Shown: one piece after another, positions 45,101-52,305 of the stretch
How positions within the stretch are numbered: the stretch's first letter is position 1
How the letters are laid out: every line of letters starts with the position of its first letter
Source: Acanthaster planci
Taxonomy: Eukaryota > Echinodermata > Asteroidea > Valvatida > Acanthasteridae
Assembly: GCF_001949145.1 (NCBI RefSeq)
Contig: NW_019091434.1
Span: 65,847 to 118,151 of the forward strand
Length of the DNA stretch: 52,305 nucleotides
Reading direction: 5' to 3'
The notes under the pieces: generated by a model
Databases searched by the model: none
Seen by the model: only the letters and a program-made list of their open reading frames with translations
What the model was told of the DNA's origin: nothing
Position numbers and translations under genes: made by a program

Positions 45101-48100
45101 CGAATGCTGCATGCTTGACTAGTTTATCTTGAATAAGTAGATTACCATCACAACGCTATGCACTCATTACCATCACAACACATTGCGGTCCAGCACGATT
45201 GTGACATCACAGGAAACAGGTTTCCTGAGAACTTGAGATTCAAGCTTTTCTGAAGTAGTTGTGAAACTCACTAGACCCTCTCTTACTCTGTCAGTAAAAA
45301 TTCGAGTTTAACAATTGTAAATTGAGTTTTTAAGGAACAAAAAGGTTATTGGACCAACCTGTGTTCCAGAGAATAATGCTGTGCATAATGTATGTCATTC
45401 TTTCAAAGAGACAAAACGTGAAGATGTGAAGTTGAACGCCTTGAGAAATCCACATCTTCAGCAAGGCAGTTAAACTTGCATTTTTCCCTTTCACAGAATA
45501 CTTTGATGGTTGCTTGAGCGATCCCTGTGCTAACAACGGTCACTGCGAACTGTCAGTGTTAACCGGAAGCAACAGCACATCGCTGTCCTGTAAGTGCCTA
45601 GACGGATTCAGTGGGACCATCTGTGGATCAGGTGAGTGATTTTACCCACACAGTTCTGCGCCTTTCCTTGTTAATCCTGCAGCTGCCCAATAGAATGTAA
45701 GCAGAGAGAGCAGCATATCAGAAATTGATATCTTTTAGGTAGGGCAAATTTGGTGAAATGGATGTACACATTGTTGAGATACCTGGTAGTAGGCCCACTA
45801 TTGAGAATCTAATATCAACATTTCTGAAGTACTGTACATGTAATTGTGAAATTCCCTTTACCCCATTGATTTTACACCTGCAGCATTTCTTAGACTGCTA
45901 GTGAACAGAAAGTTGCACTATGATTAAGTTTTAAAGGGTTCCCATTGTAGAACCAGTGAGTCATATTTGCCAACATAGCTCCAGGCTTTGTCTTGTCGAT
46001 CCCGTGGCTGTTGATGAGAAGATCAGAGAGATGAAATGGTTTTCATAGGGGTAGTTTCTCATGACTGCTGATTTGTCTGAAGAGTTTGAGCAGCTTTAGT
46101 GTCATTCATTTCTTCCAGTCACCACTGGGCAGACGCCTTGCTCCAGTAGACATTGTGAAAATGGTGGCACCTGTTACCATGACAACACTGGAGCGTTCTG
46201 CGTCTGCACTGACGATTTCTATGGGACAGAGTGTGGTAAGCGTGCTTGTATTAAAATAAGACTTTTATTGTTCAAACTGAAGGTTTTCTATTCATTTTCT
46301 TAATTGTGATGCCACTGAATTTAAAAATTCTCTGTAAAAGGTTGAAACTGACTTTTTATTGACAAAATATTTTCTCACTAATCTAGATCATAAAAGGCCT
46401 TTTTCTTATTTCTCAGTTTTGAGCAGGCTTACATGTATGTCAAAATTTATTAGCTTCAAATGCTCAGTTAGAAAAAAACAAAGTCGTGTTTGAAATCTGA
46501 ATACCTTACATGTATTTGACTTGTTTTACAACATTCAGAATGGACTTCTTGCCCAAATGTACTACGTTTGACCNAACATGCATGTGCACCATTAAATACA
46601 GCAAGCTACAGTGTAATATGCATTATGGGCTTATAATGATAATTATGTAGGCTTGTGTGTACAAGGGATCTATCTAGAGGCATACTGATCAGTATGGCCT
46701 CCCGTTCTGTCCAGCACCTTTCCCCTGCAAGTAGCATTCACTCAGGATCCAACTCCCTTAAAGGTGCCACCCAGTCCCACAGGCAATGTAACGCTGCTCA
46801 TAAGTACCAGTAGAGGATATTTTTCCTCTTATTTGTATCATCATAAGATCAAATAAACTCCCTAGTTATCGTCATGTCCAAGATTACCTGTCAGCCAAAG
46901 GCCAATTTTGCCTGTTAGGCCCAAGCACAAATTCCGTCTTGTGATCTAAGCAAAAAGATATACTGTATGGTGAATAAGTTGTTGCTAATAAAATTGGCCA
47001 CATGTTATCCTCTCTGTTATCTCATGTTTTTGATGGTCAGTGACTATCTGCACCTTTAACAGGAAATTCATTTCTTGAAACTCTAGCTGGCAAAGCTGGT
47101 AAATTTTATGCATTGCTTACTGTGACCTATTTAATAGTGGCAATTTGACTCTAAGAAGTGAAAGTGGTGACGAAATTACAAAAATTTGGGGAGAAAGAAT
47201 TGGTTTCCCAAGAAGATGCCCAGAGGTGTCAATAACCCTACCACATTTGTGCAAGAGGCCATGTTAATATGATCCAAGTTGAAGGATGAGTTAAAACGTC
47301 AAACGTACATGTACATGCCACAACTCGACTCTGACCCCACCTCTTTTGTATACACACACACACACAAGTGTGTAAACGCCTTCAATCGTGGACTCCCTAT
47401 TGTTCCTCTTTTGTTCATACTTCAACTTTTTCGGAAGACCTCCCATATGTTTTGAACACGTTTTCCAACCGCGGACTCTTCGGCAACCGTGGACCCTATT
47501 GTCCCCTATTGTTATAGGTCCACGATTGAAGGCGTTTACGCACTCACACACCCAAAAGTGTGTATTTGCCTGCAACTGGGGACCCCCTATNTACATGCAT
47601 GTGCACCATTAAATACAGCAAGCTACAGTGTAATATGCATTATGGGCTTATAATGATAATTATGTAGGCTTGTGTGTACGAGGGATCTATCTAGAGGCAT
47701 ACTGATCAATAGGGCCTCCCGTTCCGACCAGCACCTTTCCCCTGCAAGTAGCATTCACTCAGGATCCAACTCCCTTAAAGGTGCCACCCAGTTCCACAGG
47801 CAATGTAACGCTGCTCATAAGTACCAGTAGAGGATATTTTTCCTCTTATTTCTACCATCATAAGATCAAATAAACTACCTAGTTATTTTCATGTCCAAGA
47901 TTACCTGTGAGCCAAAGGCCAATTTTGCCTGTTTGGCCCAAGCACAAATTCTGTCCTGGGATCTAGCCATAAAGATATACTGTATGGTGAATGAGTTGTT
48001 GCTATAAAAATTGGCCACATATCCTCTCATGTTTTTGATGGTCAGTGGAAATCTGCACCTATACCAGGAAATTCGTTTCTTGAAACTCTAGCTGGCAAAG

Positions 48101-51100
48101 TCTTAAGCTGGTAAATTTTATACATTGCTTAAAATGACCTATTTAATAGCGGCAATTTGACTCTCAGAAGTGAAAGTGGTGACGAAATTACAAAAATTTG
48201 GGGAGAAGGAACTGGTTTCCCATGAAGATGCCCAGAGGTGCCAATAACCCTGCCGCATTTGTGCAAGAGGCCATGTTAATATGATCCAAGTTGAAGGATG
48301 AATTAAACGTACATGTACATGCCACAACTCAACTCTGACCCCACCTCTTTTGTATACACACACACAAGTGGACTCCCTATTGTTCCTCTTTTGTTCATAC
48401 TTCAACTTTTTCGGAAGACCTCCCATATGTTTTGTACACGTTTTCCAACAGTGGACTCTTCGGCAACCGTGGACCGTATTGTCCCCTATTGTTATAGGTC
48501 CACTATTGAAGGTGTTTACACACTCACACACACCCACACAAAGTCTTAGTACATGTGCGGATACCGTCACGTCACACCAGTAGCATGTTGAAAAATATGT
48601 GGTTTGTGATAAAAAATGCCACACAAGTACTATCAAAATTAAATCAAGGGATCCAAGGTTATCTGTGTTTGTGGCAAATCTGTCCCCATTCCATTTTGCC
48701 TTTTATCAAGAGCAAAACGTTCGACCAAATATGATACCAGCGGTAAGTGGGTTTAATAAGTATTCAAGCCCATTGCTGACTGGATTGCGCATGTGTTTTC
48801 CCCACACACTTTTTTTTTCTTTCTTTTGCAGAGAACGACCATCCTTGCAGTACCGTGCAGTGCCAGAACGGGGGGACCTGTAATGCTGACCACGGGGAGC
48901 CCATCTGTCTGTGTCCATCTGGATGGTGGGGCAGAACCTGCGAATCGAGTGAGTCAGAAACCGCGTTGAAAAAGTTCACGGAAAGGGGAAAAAAAGAAAG
49001 AACTTGCAGCTTTTAGACTGACCTTGATAGGCGTGGTCTCTGTGTTTGGAGGGGATGGTTACCTTTTCCCTTAGCATTGTAATGGTATCTTTTACTTTCA
49101 TCGGACCTGACACTTAGCTTGTCATACAAACGTGCGCCTCTCCACCCAGGAGTAAATGGGTACCTGTGAGGGCAGACACGGTTATGTTTAGCTGTTTGCA
49201 CCAAAATGGCAGCATCAGGCTAGTATACTCACTGGGGAGCTGGGATGGTTTCAGGAATGCTCAGATGATGTGAGCCCAATGTGCAGGAATATTGAGAATA
49301 AGTGTGTAGGGACATTTCCGTAATATGCACTATGTAAGAACTGACTATATTTACAAATACATGTAGGTCATTTGGGAGACATTTTGTGGTAAATTTTTCA
49401 GCATTAGGGAGACATTGGCGTTTAGGGAGACATTTCAATGTCTCCCTATATTCAAACTACCAGAAGGAGGCCGAATTTTATAGTCCATATTTTGAGAGAT
49501 GATAGTTTAGGGCTTAAAATGAAAACAGACAAAGTTTGGTTCAGATCAGATTAGGGAATATTGAATTATGGGACAGTAAAGTTGGAAAAATTTTGTGCAC
49601 GTTCTTATTGCGATGTCTCCCTAATGACCTGTTAGCGGTAAATATTATTATTATTATTATCATAAGATGTCATGCCATCCTTTTGTTATCAATTTCATTA
49701 AAATCAGACAACCATTATCACTAAATGTCATATAAATGAATGTAAACACAGAAATATTTGTTGGATGGAATCAAAACTAATTCTCAGATAAAAGCCATGT
49801 GTTTACTTACACACCAACTTTCAAGAAGATGGTCTCTGGAACTTTCAAGATCTTTAAGGGGGATAGGGAAAAGTATGCAACATTTTCTAAATATATATGT
49901 ATTTGCATTCTTATTTTTTATTGTGTGAAATTTCTGGACTGTACTTTTCCTTACATTTTTTACGTTCCACCCTCAGCCACCCTCACAGACCCTTGTAGTG
50001 TCTTGAATCCCTGCCGCAATGGAGGAACGTGCTTCAGTGGCCTTGACTTTGTCTACTGCAGCTGCTCCTATGACTACGTTGGAGTCAACTGCGAGTTCGG
50101 TAAGTCAGTAGAACGGAACGGATTGTCCCTGGGGAAAAAGTACAATTGTATTGTCCGTGGGAAAAAATCGAAATGAAGCCATTGCTTTTGTAACCCTGGT
50201 TTCACCCTAAACACTGATAACCACCCAGTAGTCGAAACCTTCAATACCAAACAATTTTTGGCTGGCTAGTCATAACATGACCCAGATCCCGTGAAGAAGT
50301 TTTCAGGCATTTTTTTTATTTTTGTATTTGCTCTATATATGTTGAGAAGTGTTTTTAGGAAGTTATTTAGAAATTTCACTTGACTGAGAATTGTATTGTC
50401 TGGATTGAATGGATGCATTTTACAGCTGACCATGTTGACAGTTCGAAACAGTTGTCATATTATGCCAAATTTGTTGGATCAAAGGCCTTCACTCAAAGTA
50501 GACATGATACTAAGGGCATAGATATGTGCTCGGCCGGTCTTAAACGTGCGTTTAAGACCAGCGCGACAGTAGGAAGTGACTACCTGCAGCTCAGGCATTT
50601 TCAACGTTCATTCTCCCAAACAAGGTCTTAAATCCACTTTCCAGACCGGCCACATATTTATTCCCATTCATAAATAACTTTTTATATAGAGAGCCAAAAG
50701 AAGTCAGCATATGATGGGTTTACAACGATTTTGTTCTAAAATGTTACTTTCATTTTCCTGAACACCTCCGTCCATTTTATTGGATATTCCTTTTGAAAGT
50801 TGTCCAATAGAATGGACTTGGCACACGCATTGCGCGTCTTGAGTGTTGTGTCACAGGCTCATGACCAATAGGGATGAAGTAAACTGTCTTTTGTATCCAG
50901 GTACAAACGCGAGTTTTATGCAGCGGGCATTATCAAATGTTAAAACACGGTCAAGTTGCACGTTATTGAATAGGGAGACTGTCCGAGGTATTTATGAATG
51001 TATGTAATTTTTATCATATTTTGTTGGGTTGGGTCACAGCCCTGGAAAGAAGGGAAGAACAGTGTGTTAATTTCCACACGTCCCTCATAGTGTTTCTGTT

Positions 51101-52102
51101 GTCACGATGCTTGCAGAGGTAACTACCGGCATGCACGTCTGCGAGTCCTCCTCCAATCCGTGTCAGAACGGCGCCTCTTGCGTCCGAGCGGGCAATGACT
51201 TCTTCTGCCAGTGCTCCTTTGGATGGTATGGCCAATACTGCGTGACGTGTAAGTTTCGCCGGGGGACATTTGCCTCTGTGTCCCAGCCTGAGCCCATAAT
51301 TAGCTGGAAAATATGGACATAAATGCCTTATTGGGTGATATGGAGTGGAAGAAGGTTACCATGCTGAGACAACATGGCCCAAGCTTCATGTCAAAGATCA
51401 AAAAATTGAGTTTTATTTTGAAACAGTTCACTGATTCAAGTAATCACGGCTAAATTCAAGGAGAGGAAACATTTTTCCATTCAGTTTGTGCAGCCTATCA
51501 TACATACCTGTGGTACAGTACAGTAACATAGGATTTTACTGTTGAAGAAAATCCTACAGAAATTCAAAATATGGGAAGTGAAATGTGCTTTGTGCAAATT
51601 GATCAGTTTTAGCCTTGTTCAACCTCTGACCCATTCAGTTATTTGTAGCCAAAAAGTTTTATGGATTTTTCATTTGGAATCTACTTCCTTAGTCTTGCTG
51701 AACATGAAGAAGTTTTTTTTATTATATAGCAGTTGAGACAGGATGTAGGACAAACCTTTATAGAAACTTGATCGCTTTTAAGAGGAAACTGTCACATTTA
51801 TTTGTCTTTCACAGATAACTTTGCTAATAGCCTGCTTTTGTTTGAATCGATAAACAAAATTTGACACATGATCTGAAAGAGAGAGAAACAGGCTTCAAAC
51901 ATTAGTATTTTTCACCATTCTGGGTTTTTTTCTTGTTAAATTCTTAAAGTCTGTTGTTCTGTTTTTTGTGCGACAGCAATCTCACCGTGCAGGGATTACA
52001 CTTGCCACAATGGTGGGACTTGCTACGTGGCTATCTCCACCCACTACCCCCGCTGTAATTGTCAGCCTGGCTGGACGGGCATCGACTGCTCGGACCCAGT
52101 TA
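39015..52102 (+). CDS. Gene C: multi-EGF protein, 3' end beyond the window
   Basis: Eight exons are visible: 39015-39135, 40415-40552, 45497-45631, 46119-46235, 48832-48948, 49977-50099, 51117-51248 and 51977-52102. All joins are phase 1 and in frame, giving 336 residues so far: a signal peptide (VAMVLLVVLLGQQWHPVNCQ) and seven six-cysteine EGF domains. Six of the seven fit the O-fucose consensus C2-x4-S/T-C3, and EGF2 also has CLSDPC, the O-glucose consensus. The last exon has an intact donor, so more exons follow; whether it is secreted or membrane-bound is unknown. Same orientation and exon style as gene B, 3.7 kb downstream, so a paralogue is likely. Not recognised as Notch, Delta or another named family. 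Confidence 0.92.
39136..40414 (+). other. Gene C intron 1, rich in homopurine/homopyrimidine and CGTTTTTC tracts
   Basis: A/T-rich tracts with repeated CGTTTTTC, CGAAAAA and AACGAGTTGTTT-like words at about 39180-39420 and 39930-40350. Some words recur in inverted orientation (AACGAGTTGTTTC near 39300, GAAAACAACTCGTTTC near 40308). No coding signal. Confidence 0.5.
40415..40552 (+). CDS. Gene C exon 2: EGF domain 1
   Basis: 138 nt, acceptor TACCCTACAAG, a weaker AAG type, donor TGCG|GTGAGT, phase 1-1. A Ser/Pro lead (LPSPSS) precedes six cysteines with CEHGGTC (O-fucose consensus). Ends CSGPYVGERC. Confidence 0.9.
40735..41033. mobile_element. Inverted-repeat element in gene C intron 2
   Basis: Left arm GACCGATTGCGCCCGC...GTGACCTTTAGTGGGTAT (about 40763-40805) is mirrored by GATACCCACTATATGTCATG...GCGCAATCGGTCGAT (about 40978-41026). 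About 75-80 percent arm identity. Noncoding. Confidence 0.65.
41168..41226. repeat. 59-bp hairpin with TTAACCCTAACACTCC arms
   Basis: 25-nt arms matching at 23 positions (TTAACCCTAACACTCCTCAG and its inverse) around CAACAGGTG. The arm end also occurs as solo copies near 9403-9424 and 31494-31521. Confidence 0.8.
42443..42617. repeat. Perfect inverted repeat: 80-bp arms, 15-bp loop
   Basis: 42443-42522 is the exact reverse complement of 42538-42617 with no mismatch; the loop is GATAGGAATGATGAA. Arms begin TAACTCAATATTATGCAGAC. A transcript would form an 80-bp duplex. Could be a fresh foldback element, a hairpin RNA source, or an assembly fold-back artefact. Confidence 0.97.
43148..43290. mobile_element. 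MITE-like element with TAGACCCGTAAAC ends
   Basis: Left TAGACCCGTAAACGGGGCCC and right GGGCCCTGTTTACGGGTCTA are near-perfect inverted repeats continuing into GCGAATACT and AGTATTCGT. The middle repeats GGAGTATTCG in both directions. 143 bp. A TA target is possible. Confidence 0.85.
43634..44040. mobile_element. MITE-like element with GACCCGCTCTGCAAAAAGG ends
   Basis: Left TGTGACCCGCTCTGCAAAAA at about 43638 and right TTTTTGCAGAGCGGGTTACA at about 44016-44035 are inverted repeats of about 28 bp around a 350-bp middle. Noncoding. Confidence 0.8.
44094..44182. mobile_element. Small inverted-repeat element with GTGATTTGCACAATGG ends
   Basis: Left GTGATTTGCACAATGG and right CCATTGTGCAAAATCAC, an 89-bp unit. 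An open frame running through it (44094-44435) shows no family signature. Confidence 0.6.
44543..44738. mobile_element. MITE-like element, GGAAAGAGTTCCAT family, copy 3
   Basis: Left GGAAAGAGTTCCATATCGGG and right TCCATATGGAACTCTTGC. Shares the internal order of 3344-3554 and 3555-3753: CTGCTAAATTTGACCTTGTA and CACTTTTTGATGGCT. Confidence 0.75.
45497..45631 (+). CDS. Gene C exon 3: EGF domain 2
   Basis: 135 nt, acceptor TTCACAG, donor TCAG|GTGAGT, phase 1-1. Six cysteines. CLSDPC matches the O-glucose consensus C1-x-S-x-P-C2. An NST sequon is present in the Cys3-Cys4 loop, which is long for this gene. Confidence 0.92.
46119..46235 (+). CDS. Gene C exon 4: EGF domain 3
   Basis: 117 nt, acceptor TTTCTTCCAG, donor TGTG|GTAAGC, phase 1-1. 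Six cysteines with CENGGTCYHDNTGAFCVC, close to gene B EGF3. O-fucose consensus present. Confidence 0.92.
46575..47590 (+). repeat. 1-kb tandem duplication, copy 1
   Basis: Begins ACATGCATGTGCACCATTAA right after an N at 46574 and is followed by an N at 47591. It is nearly the same as 47592-48538, with scattered substitutions and small indels. Lies in gene C intron 4. Contains a CA-repeat and a smaller inverted-repeat unit (47369-47550). Confidence 0.93.
47369..47550. mobile_element. Inverted-repeat unit inside copy 1
   Basis: Left GTGTGTAAACGCCTTCAATC and right GATTGAAGGCGTTTACGCAC are inverted repeats ending in CA/TG runs. The matching unit in copy 2 has lost the first part of its left end (the CA-run passes straight to GTGGACTCCC). 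Confidence 0.65.
47592..48538 (+). repeat. 1-kb tandem duplication, copy 2
   Basis: Starts ACATGCATGTGCACCATTAA after the N at 47591 and runs to the CACTCACACACACC stretch. Same order of words as copy 1 (GGATCTATCTAGAGGCATAC, CCTTTCCCCTGCAAGTAGCA, ATGATCCAAGTTGAAGGATG). Confidence 0.92.
48832..48948 (+). CDS. Gene C exon 5: EGF domain 4
   Basis: 117 nt, acceptor TTCTTTTGCAG, donor TCGA|GTGAGT, phase 1-1. Six cysteines; CQNGGTC fits the O-fucose consensus. Ends CPSGWWGRTC. Confidence 0.92.
49125..49180 (-). repeat. Probable SINE tail fragment
   Basis: On the minus strand reads CACAGGTACCCATTTACTCC then TGGGTGGAGAGGCG. From memory this word pair is typical of SINE-type repeats in marine invertebrates. 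The rest of the element is too decayed to call. Confidence 0.4.
49364..49632. mobile_element. MITE-like element with AGGTCATTAGGGAGACAT ends
   Basis: Left TGTAGGTCATTTGGGAGACA and right GATGTCTCCCTAATGACCTG are inverted repeats. GGGAGACATT recurs twice inside and once inverted (AATGTCTCCC). In gene C intron 5. Confidence 0.65.
49643..49660 (+). repeat. (ATT)n microsatellite
   Basis: Six ATT units just after the right end of the preceding element. Confidence 0.8.
49977..50099 (+). CDS. Gene C exon 6: EGF domain 5
   Basis: 123 nt, acceptor CCACCCTCAG, donor TTCG|GTAAGT, phase 1-1. Six cysteines; CRNGGTC fits the O-fucose consensus. Ends CSYDYVGVNC. Confidence 0.92.
50522..50657. mobile_element. 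Inverted-repeat element with ATATGTG...GGCCGGTCT ends
   Basis: Left ATATGTGCTCGGCCGGTCTT and right CCAGACCGGCCACATAT. An extra hairpin follows the left end (CTTAAACGTGCGTTTAAG). 136 bp, in gene C intron 6. Confidence 0.7.
51117..51248 (+). CDS. Gene C exon 7: EGF domain 6
   Basis: 132 nt, acceptor GATGCTTGCAG, donor ACGT|GTAAGT, phase 1-1. Six cysteines; CQNGASC fits the O-fucose consensus. Ends CSFGWYGQYC. Confidence 0.92.
51977..52102 (+). CDS. Gene C exon 8: EGF domain 7
   Basis: 126 nt, acceptor GTGCGACAG, donor GTTA|GTAAGT, phase 1-1. Six cysteines; CHNGGTC fits the O-fucose consensus. Ends CQPGWTGIDC. Last exon in the window; the intact donor shows the gene continues. Confidence 0.92.
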
Positions 52103-52224
52103 GTAAGTAGACCATCAACCCCACCCCCTCCCAGTTTGTTACATGCCCCTCTCCGTCTATCGCCATTCCGTATGACACCTTCTCAACATCCTGCTTTGAC
52201 TACCGTGTACCCAGGATGTTCCCC

Positions 52225-52305
52225 TGGTGAACCCTTTTTCTACCCCTGATGAACCCTTTTTCTGCCCCTGATGAACCCCTTTTCTGCCCCTAATTAACCC
52301 TTTTT
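52225..52305 (+). repeat. 22-bp minisatellite cut by the window edge
   Basis: Unit TGATGAACCCTTTTTCTGCC plus CC, copies at 52225-52246, 52247-52268 and 52269-52290, then a diverged partial copy to the end. One to three differences between copies. In a gene C intron. Confidence 0.9.

Overview
The window is intron-rich animal DNA. Genes are split into many small exons with GT/AG borders, separated by introns full of short inverted-repeat elements. Families present (SLC45 sugar transporter, PAN-EGF-fibrinogen-like secreted protein, multi-EGF surface proteins), the frequent palindrome TAGGCCTA and the many MITE-like elements suggest an invertebrate deuterostome. An echinoderm is my best guess; amphioxus or a hemichordate is possible. 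The species cannot be fixed from this sequence alone.

Layout. (1) Gene A, minus strand, about 0.7-4.0 kb: a signal-peptide exon plus one EGF exon; the rest lies left of the window. (2) Gene E, minus, 7.5-12.8 kb: a complete three-exon SLC45-family transporter of 711 aa. (3) 12.8-19.5 kb: intergenic, repeats only. (4) Gene D, minus, 19.5-22.8 kb: a complete five-exon secreted protein of 376 aa (signal peptide, PAN/apple-like domain, EGF, fibrinogen-related domain), with a TATA box about 100 bp before the ATG. (5) 23-28 kb: intergenic, with one end of an inverted repeat pair. (6) Gene B, plus, 28.1-35.3 kb: a complete eleven-exon type I membrane protein of 599 aa (signal peptide, seven EGF domains, one membrane helix, a tail of about 210 aa rich in Tyr, Pro and Ser with a PPxY motif). 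(7) 35.3-39.0 kb: 3' flank and intergenic. (8) Gene C, plus, 39.0 kb to beyond the right edge: a signal peptide and at least seven EGF domains.

Four of the five genes encode extracellular EGF modules. Every border around a stand-alone EGF exon in genes A, B and C is phase 1, the classic layout for exon shuffling and tandem duplication. B and C share orientation and exon style and are probably paralogues; A may be a third, outward-facing member. Together with the lectin-like gene D this looks like a local cluster of adhesion or recognition proteins. That functional reading is inference. I recognised no RNA gene, CRISPR array or intact transposase. I did not find a described system that the cluster matches; the best candidates for something new are membrane protein B, the gene D architecture, and a perfect 80-bp-arm palindrome in a gene C intron.
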